Both the position numbers and the translations under genes were made by a program. The notes under the pieces are model-generated. The model did no database searches and was not told the DNA's origin. It saw only the letters and a list, made by a program, of their open reading frames with translations. DNA of 64,000 nt, from NCBI GenBank assembly GCA_902801625.1, contig CADCJI010000022.1:1-64000 (forward strand), in the 5' to 3' direction. Source of the DNA: an uncultured Bacteroidia bacterium (lineage in GTDB: Bacteria > Bacteroidota > Bacteroidia > Bacteroidales > F082). Shown here one piece after another: positions 40,314 to 50,500 of this stretch. Every line of letters starts with the position of its first letter. Position 1 is the stretch's first letter.

Positions 40314-41228
40314 ATGAAAAAAGTTTTACTTAGCGCATTGGCAATTATGCTATGCATTGCATCGTTTGCACAAGACGAACTGCCTCAAGGCTGGAGCCAC
40401 AAAGGCAATTTCGGTCTCAATTTCGGCCAAAGCTCTTTCACCAACTGGGCTGCTGGCGGCCAAAACACCGTCAACGGGCAGGGCATCTTCAATTACGAGA
40501 TCCATTACCTGAAAGACAAGTTCAAATGGGACAACACCTTGAACACCGCCTTGGGCTACAGCTACTTCGATTTCAAGAAAAAGCCCATCAAGACCGACGA
40601 CAAGATTGAGTTCACCTCACTGGCCACGCTGAAAGCCACCGAGCATCTCAACTATGGCGTCGAGCTGGCCTTCCGTTCGCAATTCGCCTATGGCTTCGAC
40701 TACACGAAAGACTCCACCCAGTACATTTCCAAGTTCCTCGCTCCTGCCTACATCAGCTTGGGTCTTGGTATCGAATGGGTGCCTAATCCGCACTTCTCGC
40801 TTTATTTCTCGCCCATCACAGGCCGTATCACCATCGTGAACGACGACTATCTGGCCTCCATCGGTGCCTTCGGCGTCAACGAGCTGGACAAGAACGACAC
40901 CGTCGTCCACACCAACTATGCCAAGGTTCGTTATGAGTTTGGTGCCCGCGCCGTGGCCAAGTTCCAGTATCCTTTGGCCAAGAACATCGACTTCAACTCG
41001 AAACTTGAGCTCTTCTCCAACTACCTCAAGAACCCGCAATACATCGACGTCGACTGGCAGAACATGCTCGTGCTGAAGGTCAACGACTGGCTCAACTGCA
41101 ACCTCTCCACACACCTCATCTATGACCGCGACATCCCGTTTTACGACGAGAACAACGTGAAGATTGAAGGCTCGAAGGTGCAGTTCAAGGAAGTGCTGGC
41201 GGTTGGGTTTATGGTGAATCTGAAATAA
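40314..41228 (+). CDS. DUF3078 family outer-membrane-associated protein
   Basis: The 304-residue protein has a signal peptide (KKVLLSALAIMLCIASFAQ). The DUF3078 hallmark WSHKGNFGLNFGQSSFTNWA followed by AGGQNTVNG is at the mature N terminus, and the rest consists of beta strands typical of a barrel, ending with a strand FKEVLAVGFMVNLK. The family is Bacteroidota-specific and of unknown function. The phosphodiesterase gene starts 2 bases after its stop, so they form an operon. Confidence 0.88.
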   Translation: MKKVLLSALAIMLCIASFAQDELPQGWSHKGNFGLNFGQSSFTNWAAGGQNTVNGQGIFNYEIHYLKDKFKWDNTLNTALGYSYFDFKKKPIKTDDKIEFTSLATLKATEHLNYGVELAFRSQFAYGFDYTKDSTQYISKFLAPAYISLGLGIEWVPNPHFSLYFSPITGRITIVNDDYLASIGAFGVNELDKNDTVVHTNYAKVRYEFGARAVAKFQYPLAKNIDFNSKLELFSNYLKNPQYIDVDWQNMLVLKVNDWLNCNLSTHLIYDRDIPFYDENNVKIEGSKVQFKEVLAVGFMVNLK

Positions 41229-41230
41229 GC

Positions 41231-41737
41231 ATGCTTAAAATCGGGATTCTTTCAGACACGCATTGCACGCTCATACCACAGCTTTTCAACTTCTTCAAGG
41301 ATGTTGACGAGCTGTGGCATGCGGGCGACATCGGCAACATCGAGACCGCCGATGCTTTGGCCAACTTCAAGCCATTGCGTGCCGTGCATGGCAACATCGA
41401 CGACCATGTCGTGCGGATGCAATATCCCGAGGATTTGTTTTTCCATGTCGAGGATGTCGATGTCTACATGACCCACATCGGGGGCTATCCAGGCCACTAC
41501 ATGCCCGAAGTGAAATACATCCTGGAGGAAAAGAAGCCAGACCTTTACATCTGCGGACACTCGCACATTTTAAAGGTCATTTACGACAAGAAGCTCAACC
41601 TGCTGCACATCAACCCTGGCGCGGCGGGCAACTCGGGCTTCCATAAGCAAATCACCTTTATCCGGATGGTGATTGACGGGAAGACCTTCAAGGACACGGA
41701 GATCTTTCAACTCGACAGGAATTCTAGATCATATTAA
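41231..41737 (+). CDS. YfcE/MJ0936-type metallophosphoesterase
   Basis: The 168-residue protein shows the calcineurin-like motifs GILSDTHC (DxH), LWHAGDIGN (GDxxx), VHGNIDD (GNHD-type) and CGHSHI (GHxH). Enzymes of this size are Mn-dependent phosphodiesterases with broad in vitro activity. It is coupled to the DUF3078 gene upstream and ends before a bidirectional terminator. Confidence 0.92.
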   Translation: MLKIGILSDTHCTLIPQLFNFFKDVDELWHAGDIGNIETADALANFKPLRAVHGNIDDHVVRMQYPEDLFFHVEDVDVYMTHIGGYPGHYMPEVKYILEEKKPDLYICGHSHILKVIYDKKLNLLHINPGAAGNSGFHKQITFIRMVIDGKTFKDTEIFQLDRNSRSY

Positions 41738-41803
41738 GGCATTCCCTCTTTTCATAGATTCCCAAGGAAATGACATGAATAGAGGTAATTTTGGAAACGA
41801 AAA

Positions 41804-41838
41804 GGCCGGCTCCCATTGGAAGTCGGCCATTGTTTTGC
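41804..41838. terminator. Bidirectional terminator between convergent genes
   Basis: GGCCGGCT (41804-41811) pairs with AGTCGGCC (41821-41828), with T-rich sequence on both sides. Confidence 0.75.
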
Positions 41839-41851
41839 TATTTCTGTTTCC

Positions 41852-42340
41852 TTAACGGATGCGGTCGGTGGAACGCACCTTCTTGATGTCCTTCCTCAAG
41901 CCCGAAGCGGCGGCGATGGACAACAAAAGGGCGGCCAAAGGCAGGAAAACGCCCACCTTGAATGTCGGATCGGCACCAATCGGTTTGCCAATCACGCGAA
42001 TGTAATAGGCAAACACCACGGCGATCCATGCCACGATGACAATGATGTTGATGCGGGCAATCTTGTGCAGCTTCACGAACTGCGCCAACTTCACGGCACG
42101 GAAGAGGCCCATGGCCAAATAGCCGCTCAGCAGCATCACCGTAATGCTGAGAATCAGCACCGGCAGACTAAATGCAGTCTTAAAGGGCACCTCACCATCG
42201 GGCAACATGGACTCGACACCGTAAACATTGAACCTCAAAATATTCAACTCGCCATGATATTCAGCCAACGGAAGGAAGAACAGCAGCGCAAACAGCAGCG
42301 CCGAAAGGAAAAAGAAAATGGATTGCAATCTTTGTGACAT
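41852..42340 (-). CDS. DUF4293 family membrane protein
   Basis: The 162-residue protein has four hydrophobic segments (about 7-25, 55-80, 95-115 and 130-148) and a basic C terminus. MSQRLQSIFFFLSALLFALL and the position divergent from rho match the Bacteroidota DUF4293 family. Function unknown. A -7 box lies at 42364-42371. Confidence 0.8.
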   Translation of the reverse strand: MSQRLQSIFFFLSALLFALLFFLPLAEYHGELNILRFNVYGVESMLPDGEVPFKTAFSLPVLILSITVMLLSGYLAMGLFRAVKLAQFVKLHKIARINIIVIVAWIAVVFAYYIRVIGKPIGADPTFKVGVFLPLAALLLSIAAASGLRKDIKKVRSTDRIR

Positions 42341-42363
42341 GATAATTCGATTTTAAAGCGGCG

Positions 42364-42371
42364 CAAAAATA
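42364..42371 (-). promoter_or_regulatory. -7 box of the DUF4293 gene
   Basis: TATTTTTG on the minus strand, 23 bases before the ATG. Confidence 0.5.
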
Positions 42372-42391
42372 CGATTTTTTTCGACAAAAAC

Positions 42392-42421
42392 TTGTCATTC
42401 CGAAAAAAAGCATTACCTTTG
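42392..42421 (+). promoter_or_regulatory. rho promoter
   Basis: TTG (42392-42394), a 19-base spacer and TACCTTTG (42414-42421) fit the consensus exactly. The rho leader is about 100 bases, enough for autoregulation. Confidence 0.7.
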
Positions 42422-42528
42422 CACCACTTTACGAGCCACTAAAGTGGATTTACCCTCGCCAAAGTGTTCCCAGAATTTATTGTATCAAAACTATATTCCA
42501 CTATTGGAATTCTTTCAACCAATTATTT

Positions 42529-44463
42529 ATGTACAACATTTTTGAACTCAATGAGAAGTCGTTGGACGACCTCAAAATCATTGCTACCGAGATGGGTATT
42601 GACGATGAGAACCGTGACCGTACCCAGCTCATCTACGACATCATCGATCATCAGGTAGACCATCCTGACATCAAGAAAGCCACAAAACCTAAAAAACAGA
42701 AACAAAAAGCGCCAAAAGCCGACAAGCCCGAGCCCAAGCCCAAAGAGGCTCCTGCAGTCGAGAAACCCGAGCCCGTCGAGGCGAAAAAAGAACCTAAAGA
42801 ACCTGTAAAAGAACCCATCGAAGCCAATGCTCCCCAAGCCAAACGCGGCAGACGCCCGCGCATCAGCAAGGAGGCCGAGGCTGCCGTCAGCGAATGGCAG
42901 AAAAACAACGGTATACAGTTTGCACAGAATCCTGAGCAGAAAAAGGGAGAAGAAACTGTGGTTGAGTATAAGCGTGGTGAGAGGGGTGAAATGACTCCCC
43001 CGCCCTTCGGGCACCCCCTCTCAGAGGGGGATATCCCCCGGCCTTCGGCCACCCCCTTAGAAGGGGGAATCCCCCCGACCCCCTTAAAAGGGGGAGAGGT
43101 TGAGCAGAAACCCGCTCGCGAGAAGAAGGAAAACCCCAAGCAGAAACGCAAACGCACACGCGAAAACGGAGCCGAAGGCACGCCTGCTCCTGAAGCACAA
43201 AAAGAAACACCCGCTATGGAGGAAAAGCCCATGGCGGTCGAAAATAATCCTGTCTCGGAAGAAACGCCTGCACAGCCCAAGCAGGAGCGCCAAGAGAGGG
43301 AACGCTATGAACAACGTCCGCGCCGCGACGACCTGCTGAACCAGTTCGACAGCACCGTGCGTGCCGAGGGCGTGCTCGAAATCATGCCCGAGGGCTTCGG
43401 ATTCCTGCGTTCGTCGGACTACAACTACCTGCCTTCGCCCGACGACATCTATGTCTCGCAGTCGCAAATCAAGCTGATGGGTCTGAAAACCGGCGACACC
43501 ATCATGGGTGTCATCCGTCCGCCCAAGGCTGGCGAGAAGTTCTTCCCGCTGGTCAAGACCGACCTCATCAACGGACGCCGTCCCGAGGAAGTGCGCGACC
43601 GCATCCCCTTCGATTACCTCACGCCGCTGTTCCCGAACGAGAAGTTCAACATCACGGGGCACAAAGGCTGCACCATCTCGACCCGCATCATGGACCTCTT
43701 CGCCCCCATCGGCAAGGGACAGCGCGGCTTGATCGTGGCCCAGCCCAAAACCGGTAAGACCGTCCTGCTGAAAGAGGTGGCCAACGCCATCGCCGCCAAC
43801 CACCCTGAGGTGTACCTTATTATATTGCTCATCGACGAGCGTCCTGAGGAAGTCACCGACATGCAGCGCAGCGTCAACGCGGAGGTCATCGCCTCCACTT
43901 TCGACGAGCCTGCCTCGAAGCATGTGCAGATTGCCAACATCGTGTTGGAGAAGGCCAAGCGTCTCACCGAATGCGGTCACGATGTGGTCATCCTGCTCGA
44001 CTCCATCACCCGTTTGGCTCGCGCCTACAACACCGTCTCGCCCGCATCGGGCAAGGTTCTCACTGGTGGCGTGGAAGCCAACGCCTTGCAGAAGCCCAAG
44101 CGTTTCTTCGGTGCCGCGCGTAAGATCGAGAACGGCGGTTCGCTGACCATCCTGGCCACCGCGCTCATCGACACGGGCTCCAAGATGGACGAAGTCATCT
44201 TCGAGGAGTTCAAGGGCACCGGCAACATGGAACTGCAACTCGACCGCCGTCTGTCGAACAAGCGCATCTTCCCCGCCATCGACATCGTGGCTTCGGGTAC
44301 GCGCCGCGACGACCTCTTGGTCGACGAGCGCACCCTGGCACGCGTGTGGGCCTTGCGCAACCACTTCGCCGACATGACGCCGCTTGAGGCCATGGAGTTC
44401 CTGAAAGACCGCGTGGCTAAGACCATCAATAATGAGGAGTTTTTGATGAGTTTGGATAAGTGA
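42529..44463 (+). CDS. rho: Transcription termination factor Rho with extended N-terminal insert
   Basis: Rho is the hexameric RNA helicase that ends transcription. The 644-residue form has the Rho N-terminal helical domain (1-45), then a long Lys/Pro/Glu-rich insert (about 48-265), typical of Bacteroidota. The RNA-binding cold-shock-like domain follows ([17 protein letters not shown] near 282). The ATPase core has the Walker A loop [13 protein letters not shown] near 405, [17 protein letters not shown] and [19 protein letters not shown]. Residues about 155-190 are encoded by a G/C-rich palindromic repeat that also occurs between genes. Confidence 0.95.
   Translation: MYNIFELNEKSLDDLKIIATEMGIDDENRDRTQLIYDIIDHQVDHPDIKKATKPKKQKQKAPKADKPEPKPKEAPAVEKPEPVEAKKEPKEPVKEPIEANAPQAKRGRRPRISKEAEAAVSEWQKNNGIQFAQNPEQKKGEETVVEYKRGERGEMTPPPFGHPLSEGDIPRPSATPLEGGIPPTPLKGGEVEQKPAREKKENPKQKRKRTRENGAEGTPAPEAQKETPAMEEKPMAVENNPVSEETPAQPKQERQERERYEQRPRRDDLLNQFDSTVRAEGVLEIMPEGFGFLRSSDYNYLPSPDDIYVSQSQIKLMGLKTGDTIMGVIRPPKAGEKFFPLVKTDLINGRRPEEVRDRIPFDYLTPLFPNEKFNITGHKGCTISTRIMDLFAPIGKGQRGLIVAQPKTGKTVLLKEVANAIAANHPEVYLIILLIDERPEEVTDMQRSVNAEVIASTFDEPASKHVQIANIVLEKAKRLTECGHDVVILLDSITRLARAYNTVSPASGKVLTGGVEANALQKPKRFFGAARKIENGGSLTILATALIDTGSKMDEVIFEEFKGTGNMELQLDRRLSNKRIFPAIDIVASGTRRDDLLVDERTLARVWALRNHFADMTPLEAMEFLKDRVAKTINNEEFLMSLDK
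42990..43096. repeat. Palindromic intergenic-type repeat translated inside rho
   Basis: The segment contains CGCCCTTCGGGCACCCCCTC, GGGGGATATCCCCC, GGCCTTCGGCC, CCCCCTTAGAAGGGGG and CCCCCTTAAAAGGGGG, a run of perfect small palindromes. The same CGCCCTTCGGGCACCCC and TTAAAAGG core stands outside genes at 60927-60952. Here it stays in frame and encodes Pro/Gly-rich sequence. Confidence 0.85.
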
Positions 44464-44464
44464 G

Positions 44465-44680
44465 GTGAGGTTAGTTTAGAGTTTAGAGTTTAGAGTTTAG
44501 AGGCAGTTGGAAGTTTAGAGTTGAGAGGCAGTTGGAAGTTTAGAGTTGAGAGGCAGTTGGAAGTTTAGAGTTGAGAGGCAGTTTAAAGTTTAGAGTTGTG
44601 AGGCAGTTGGGAGTTTAGAGTTGAGAGTTGAGAGTTAATCCCCCTGGTCTCCCTTAAAAGTGGGGTGGAGGAAGGGGGCA
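44465..44680. repeat. 25-bp tandem repeat of TTTAGAG type, then palindromic fragment
   Basis: About five copies of a 25-bp unit beginning AGGCAGTTGGAAGTTTAGAG (44501-44625) follow shorter TTTAGAG heptamers. A fragment CCCCCTGGTCTCCCTTAAAA (44641) of the palindrome family found in rho follows. The region separates rho from the LolA-like gene. Confidence 0.85.
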
Positions 44681-44719
44681 CGGTTTTTGCTGCATCACTT
44701 GTCGTTTTAATTGAAAACT

Positions 44720-45325
44720 ATGAAGAAAACTATCATTCTCCTTACAGCCATCTTGTTTGTCTTGCAGATGCAGGCGCAAGATGCCACACTATTGAATCGC
44801 ATCAGGGAAGTCAACGGCAAGGTCAAGTCGTTTGAGTCAGACCTGGCCAATACCATGGTGAAGCCGAAAAAGACCACCTCGCAAAACGGCAAGCTGTATT
44901 TCGTGTCGCCAAACGAGTTTTCCGCCAAGTTCACTACGGGCAACTATATGATCGTCAACGAGAAAAAGATCAAGATGGACATCGGGATGTTTCATGGTAC
45001 CTTCAGGCTGAAGGAGGGCGGCATGATGCAAGGGCTGAGTCGCATCTTCCTCTATGGCTTCCAAGGCCGCATCCAAGACCTGGCCAATGAAAACGGCTAT
45101 ACCGTCTCGACGAAGACCGAGGGGGAATTTCACGTTGTCACGGGAACGGCAAAAAAGAAACCGCTGTTTGGCGTAGGCTATAAGATGGTGGTATTCAAGT
45201 ACCACACCGACAACCTGCTGCTTAAGGAGATTGTACTATACGACTATAGCGGCAACAAGGATTCTTACGTCATCTCGAATGTGAAGTATGACATACCCGT
45301 TGACAAGAAGACGTTTCAGTTTTAA
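44720..45325 (+). CDS. LolA-like outer membrane lipoprotein carrier family protein
   Basis: The 201-residue protein has a signal peptide (KKTIILLTAILFVLQMQAQ), then a half-barrel pattern: VKSFESDLANTMVKPKK, GKLYFVSPNEFSAKFTTGNY and MIVNEKKIKM. This matches the LolA/LolB superfamily that carries lipoproteins across the periplasm. The ATG at 44720 is used; a TTG upstream is unnecessary. Its stop overlaps the convergent mpl stop by 4 bp. Confidence 0.75.
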   Translation: MKKTIILLTAILFVLQMQAQDATLLNRIREVNGKVKSFESDLANTMVKPKKTTSQNGKLYFVSPNEFSAKFTTGNYMIVNEKKIKMDIGMFHGTFRLKEGGMMQGLSRIFLYGFQGRIQDLANENGYTVSTKTEGEFHVVTGTAKKKPLFGVGYKMVVFKYHTDNLLLKEIVLYDYSGNKDSYVISNVKYDIPVDKKTFQF

Positions 45326-46677
45326 GCATATAACACCTTCAAGTCGTCGGTCGTGAGGCCGTTGAAGTCGCCCGAACTCATGAAAGCGCCAATGACATTG
45401 CGTCGTTGGCCTTTTTCTAATAGCGCCACCAGTTCCGCCTTGTTGTGCACGACCTTCAGATCCTTCCTTCCAAAGCCCTCGACGATGCGCTCGTCGGGCA
45501 TCAGTTCCAGTTTCTTGATGGCCACGGCATGCGGGTCGTAGAAGACGATGGCCGTGTCAGCCAACTTCAAGGCATCGCGGTAATGGTCGATGAAGACCTC
45601 GCTGAGGCTGCTGTAGGTGTGCAGCTCGAACACGGCAATCAGATGCTTCTCGGGGAACTGCTCGCGCAAAGCCTTCACGCTGGCGTTGACCTTCGAAGGC
45701 GCATGGGCGAAGTCGCGGAAGACGAAGTTGTCGCCGTTGTCGAACAGCAGCTCCAAGCGTCGTGCCGCACCCTTAAACGATGCGATGGCCTCATAGAACT
45801 GCGCGTCGCTCATGCCGAGTTGTTGGCACACCAGCCTTGCAGCGTTGATGTTCTTCATGTTGTGGCTGCCAAACACGCCCACTTCCCTCCTACTGCCGTC
45901 GGGCAAGAGCAGGGTCGTCCTGATGCCGTTGCTCTCAAAGGGATGCACGCCATAGCCAAAGGTGCGGCACTGTGCGCCTTGGGCAATCTTCTCGGCTTCC
46001 ACGTCGGTCTGGTCGTAGATGAGGCAGCCGCCCGGTTCGATGGTGCGGACGAAGATGCGGAACTGCTCCAGGTAGTTGTCGAAGGTCGGGAAGACGTTGA
46101 CATGGTCCCAGCCGATGCCGCTGATGACGGCGATATGCGGATGATAGTGGTGAAACTTTGGCACGCGGTCGATGGGCGAAGTGAGGTATTCATCACCTTC
46201 CATCACCATGTATTTCGCTGTCTCGCTGAGGCGCACCATCACGTCGAAGCCTTCCAACTGCGCCCCGACCATGAAGTCGGTCTCGATGCCGACTTGCTTG
46301 AGCACGTGGAGGATCATGGAGGTGATGGTTGTCTTGCCGTGGCTGCCGCCGACAACGATGCGGGTCTTGTCCTTGCTTTGTTCGTAGAGGTACTCTGGAT
46401 AGGAATACACCTTGAGGCCCAGCTCTTGGGCGCACACCAGTTCGGGGTTGTCGATGCGGGCGTGCATGCCGAGGATGACGGCATCGTAGGTCTTGTCCAA
46501 TTTCTCGGGATACCAACCCCATTGCGGAGGCAGGATACCCTCGTTGGCGAGGCGTGACTTGGATGGCTCGAAGATCTCGTCGTCGGAGCCTGTGACTTGA
46601 TAGCCCTTGCGGTGGAGGGCGATGGCAAGGTTGTGCATGGCACTGCCGCCTATGGCGATGAAATGTACTTTTTTCAT
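45322..46677 (-). CDS. mpl: UDP-N-acetylmuramate:murein peptide ligase
   Basis: Mpl recycles murein by joining UDP-MurNAc to L-Ala-gamma-D-Glu-meso-DAP. The 451-residue Mur ligase has the N-terminal Rossmann fold (HFIAIGGSAMHNLAIALHRK), the ATP loop GGSHGKTTITSMILH near 115, MEGDEYLTS and the C-terminal AFELHTYSS/ADTAIVFYDPHA block. GSAMHNLA instead of GxGGxGM distinguishes Mpl from MurC. A TATTTTTG box lies at 46694-46701. Confidence 0.92.
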   Translation of the reverse strand: MKKVHFIAIGGSAMHNLAIALHRKGYQVTGSDDEIFEPSKSRLANEGILPPQWGWYPEKLDKTYDAVILGMHARIDNPELVCAQELGLKVYSYPEYLYEQSKDKTRIVVGGSHGKTTITSMILHVLKQVGIETDFMVGAQLEGFDVMVRLSETAKYMVMEGDEYLTSPIDRVPKFHHYHPHIAVISGIGWDHVNVFPTFDNYLEQFRIFVRTIEPGGCLIYDQTDVEAEKIAQGAQCRTFGYGVHPFESNGIRTTLLLPDGSRREVGVFGSHNMKNINAARLVCQQLGMSDAQFYEAIASFKGAARRLELLFDNGDNFVFRDFAHAPSKVNASVKALREQFPEKHLIAVFELHTYSSLSEVFIDHYRDALKLADTAIVFYDPHAVAIKKLELMPDERIVEGFGRKDLKVVHNKAELVALLEKGQRRNVIGAFMSSGDFNGLTTDDLKVLYA

Positions 46678-46693
46678 AGGTTGTTATTTCTTG

Positions 46694-46701
46694 CAAAAAT
46701 A
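46694..46701 (-). promoter_or_regulatory. -7 box of mpl
   Basis: TATTTTTG on the minus strand, 16 bases before the ATG. Confidence 0.5.
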
Positions 46702-46709
46702 CTATTATT

Positions 46710-47100
46710 ATGGGATTGCTTCGCAAGAAATCTGATGAAAATCATCGTAAAATCCTTCTAAAATCCTATTTACCGATTTTCTGCGTTAGTATTTTAGGAT
46801 TGCTTCGCAAGAAATACGCAGTATTCAACGTAGTTAAATCTGATGAAAATCATTTCAAAAACTTTCTAAATCCTCGCTACCGTTTTCTGCGCTTGTTATT
46901 TCTATGGGATTGCTTCGCAAGAAATCTGATGAAAATCATCGTAAAATCTTTCTAAAATCCTATTTACCGATTTTTCAATAGATTTTTGAAAGATTTCTAT
47001 TCCGAAGGAATATAGATTCTGACAAGATTTATCTCCGCCGAAATCGAAGATTCGACGTTAGTCAATGCAAAGCATTTCTATTCCGAAGGAATATACCATC
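46710..47100. repeat. Repeat cluster with GATTGCTTCGCAAGAAAT ends
   Basis: The unit GGGATTGCTTCGCAAGAAAT, followed by CTGATGAAAATCATCGTAAA, appears near 46711, partly near 46798, and again near 46908. GATTTTTGAAAGATTTCT and TATTCCGAAGGAATATA follow twice. A related element with inverted ends separates grpE and dnaJ. No gene was seen. Confidence 0.75.
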
Positions 47101-47119
47101 ACCTAGCGTCATAAAACAA

Positions 47120-47214
47120 AGAAGGGTAAGCTACTCATATCGCACCGCTACAACCTCCTACCCTTGCTACATTCCTGTCCTGGGGGATTTCAGAGGGAGC
47201 TGGTCGTATAAGAC
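47120..47214 (-). ncRNA. ffs: Signal recognition particle RNA (4.5S-like)
   Basis: On the minus strand the transcript contains CCCAGGACAGGAATGTAGCA followed by AGGG. This is SRP domain IV: CCC and GGG outer helix, the symmetric-loop partners AGG and AGCA, and an ACA/TGT helix closing the GGAA tetraloop. Flanking CGACC/GGTTG and CTTATA/TATGAG pair outward. The run CTTCTTTGTTTT at the 3' side could be the terminator. The protein partner Ffh is not in the window. Ends are approximate. Confidence 0.85.
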
Positions 47215-47275
47215 TTAAAAGAGAGATTTTTTCCTTGTGGACGAACACGAGGCTGATTTACAGGAATATAAAAAA

Positions 47276-47402
47276 GAGATTCCCTAGGGAATGGAATACG
47301 GTTTTTGTTAACAGCGACGGCCTACAACCGCTTCCCAGAGGAAACAGTCTCAAGCCGCCGCATGAAGACAAAAGAAAGATTTTCCATTCCCGAAGGGAAT
47401 CT
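47276..47402. repeat. AGATTCCC...GGGAATCT long inverted repeat, copy 1
   Basis: AGATTCCCTAGGGAATGGAA near 47277 and TTCCATTCCCGAAGGGAATC near 47382 form inverted ends, each itself palindromic, around about 85 bp. A second copy is at 59970-60096. Confidence 0.75.
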
Positions 47403-47504
47403 TGTCTTGGGCAGCCAAGGTCTGGAAACAACATCGGCGACAAAAAGTGCTTACTTGCGTAAGTTCCTTTTGCCGCCGATGCTTGCTTTTGGCCTGTTGG
47501 CTTT

Positions 47505-47544
47505 TGGCCCATGGCTTACCCTTACGTAAGGGCAAGCCATGGGC
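47505..47544. repeat. 20-bp stem palindrome after the secreted multidomain gene
   Basis: GGCCCATGGCTT-A-CCCTTA pairs with TAAGGG-C-AAGCCATGGGCC. It lies 20 bases beyond the stop at 47564 and may terminate that transcript, though no U run follows. Confidence 0.75.
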
Positions 47545-47563
47545 CATAGGCCATAAGCCATTG

Positions 47564-50500
47564 TTACTTCACAACCACTTTCTGGACCTTCACGTTGTCG
47601 CCGTTGACGAGGCGGAGCATGTAGACACCAACGGCGCCGTTCACGTTGACGTTGGCGCAGCCGTTGACGCTCTCGCTCTTCACGATGCGGCCAGTGATGT
47701 CGATCACTTGCAGTGTGGCGTTGCCTTCGTTGTTGATGACGAAGCTGCCGTTGCTGAAGTAGGCGAAGTTGTCCTCATTGCTGTTGTCGCCAGTGGCGAA
47801 CACCAGCTTGAAGCGGTTTTCGTAGTCCGTCGTCTTGGCCTCGAAGCTGTAGCTCGGGGTCTGGAGCAGGTCGACTTCGTTACCAGTGAGGTTGTCGATG
47901 AGGTGCAGGTAGGCGAACTCGACGTTATCCATACCGAAGTTCAGGCTGTAGGTGCCATTGCTTTCGGCCTTGAAGTTGACAGGCATCTCGCCCATCTCTT
48001 CAGCGCGCACCACGGCATAGTCTTCATCATCCATTGGGATGCAAACCTTAGAGCTGTTGCGGTTGAATTGCAGCTTGGGCAGCTGGCTGCCTTCGTCGAA
48101 ACGCACGATGGCACGGTCGAGGAGGCTCTGTCCTTGGCTGAGGTTGAGGGCGAGCGTTGAACACTTTACTTCATTAGGATTTGTAGTGCTGAAAGTTATT
48201 ATCTCTTCATCAGACTTGGCGACGACGAAGATACCTTCCATGGGATCGACGGAATTGCCTGTGACAGGGACGAACAAAGCACCAGCGGCATCCATAGTAT
48301 AATATGCATTGTGAGTGTTGTCGATATAAGCGGTTTTTGTGAAGGGGTTACCCACAAGGTTCCAGCCTTTGAAACGCGCACTTTCATTCCTTCTCAATTC
48401 GACTTCGTAATCGGTGCCTTCAATAGGCGTGCCAGTAAAGTTAAGCGTGATAGTGCTGTTGTGGGCATAGAGGTAGCCTGTGCCGGGTTCGAGATTGAAG
48501 CTACCACCTTTGTAGTTGATCCATTCATTGCCGTCATTGTCGCCTTCCTGGTCGAAGTAGTAGAGGTCGTAGGTGTCCGAAAGCATGCCAGTCACATTTG
48601 CAGGATTGATGGTACCAAGAGGTGAGGCAATCAGGTAATAACCACCAGGGTTGGAATTGTCGCCATAGCCATTGATGGGCAGGGCAACTTTCTTGTAGAG
48701 TGACAAGGCACCGCCAGTGCCTGTGGCATAGCAAGCAAAACCGTAAGTATCGTTCTTTCTGAGGTTGGCATTGACATTATTAGCGGTGTTCTTTTTGTTC
48801 ACGAACTCGTAAGTCTCGGTGCCAGAAACCGTCCAAAGAGCTTTGTCATCGGTGCCATCTGAAAGCATTTGAGCTTTGTTCTTTGCACCAGTACTAGCAG
48901 CGTATGCTTCAGCATTAGCATTGTAAATTGTCCAGTATTGGCCACTCGGGGCAATGTGCCAAACAATTGCAGCATTGTCTGTAACAATCACATCATTGTT
49001 TACAATAACATCTTCATATTGCAGTCTGTCGTTAGTGACTGTTGTATTCATGGCACCACCATCATAAACAATCAAGTAGTCACCTTCGACGAGTTCGCCA
49101 GTATAAAGGGCGTATGCATCACCAGTAGCAGGGGCCACAGGAGCGGCTTGGCTGATGGTGACGAGGTTGGAATAGACCAAGTTGGTCTCGTCATCCATAG
49201 CGTAAACCTTGAAATAAGCCGTGCGGGCATCAGGACCTTCGTTTTCCACCATATAGTATGAAACCACATAGCCTTCGCCAATAGTAGGATCTTGTTCGGC
49301 CACCAGAACCTCAATCCAGTCAGGTTCTTCGCTCAGTTCATCACCGTTGGCATCGCAGAACTGAATATCGAAATCGGTCATGTCGGTAATGGTCAGGTTT
49401 TCGTAGGTAAGATCCAAAGTGCCGTCGTGTTCTTCGGCATCAACGTTAACCTCATCGGGATTAACAGTAATGGAAGCCACAAAAGCAGGGGCTACGTATT
49501 CAGCAAGAGCGATATTGCCCAAACCTACATTGCCAGAGGATTTATTAGTATAAATCCACTTAATATAACGGACGTTTTCGCCCAAGTTGTCGAATTCTTC
49601 CTCGTAAGTTTCATTATTGCCAAATGTAGTATAGGTTTCCAAATCGGAGTAAGACACGCCGTCAGCAGAAGTTTGAACTTTGAAGGTGCCGCCGCTAAAG
49701 GAGTTACCCTTGATGTCGAAGGTAAGCGTGCCAGGACGCTCGTCGAATTGGAGCAGCAACCAGTCGCCAGTGGTGTCAAATTTCAGTCTGGTATTAGGAT
49801 TACTTGTTGCACTATAATCTGTGCCAAGTTCGTTTTCATAGAGGCCGTCGGTCTCTTCGATGTCAGCCTTACCGCCGTTGAAAGCAAAAGGCAATTCTGC
49901 ATAAGTGGGAGCAACATAAGCAGCCTGGTTGATGGTGACACGGTTGGAATAGACTGTGTTGCTTGCTGCATCAAGAGCAGAAACCTTCATGTAAGCCGTA
50001 CGGGCTTCGCCTTCGTTGGCAGAAACAAAAACACTTAACTTATACCCTTCATCATTATTTCCTGTTACACCAGGAATATACCATGGAGTTTCAGGAGTGT
50101 TTTGAATCTCTTCGTCTTCGGCATCATAATGGTGAACAGCAAAACTCTCATAGTTTGTGACTACGATATTATCGTAAGTGAATGGGATTTGAATGGTATG
50201 CATTTCAGCATCCAAATCAACCACATCGGGATTGACAGTGATGGTGGGCTCGGTGATGACAGGATGTGTCAGTGAAACCAATTGGCAACCACTACCAAAC
50301 TCGTAGGTTGAACCATATTTGGTCAAATTACCATAAACTACAACAACATCACCGACAGCAACTGTTGATGCGTCTACGTCAGTACCGCTAACGCAGCGAT
50401 AGGCTTGCAGGAAATCGGTGTCACCAGAATTGTCAACAAAGTTGAAAGTGATATTGCTATATTGAGTGCTCCATGCGGTCTCGATAGAAGAAACAATACC

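Noticed and set aside
44465-44640. Possible CRISPR array
   Set aside because: Units are contiguous 25-mers built from a heptamer, with no unique spacers and no cas genes.
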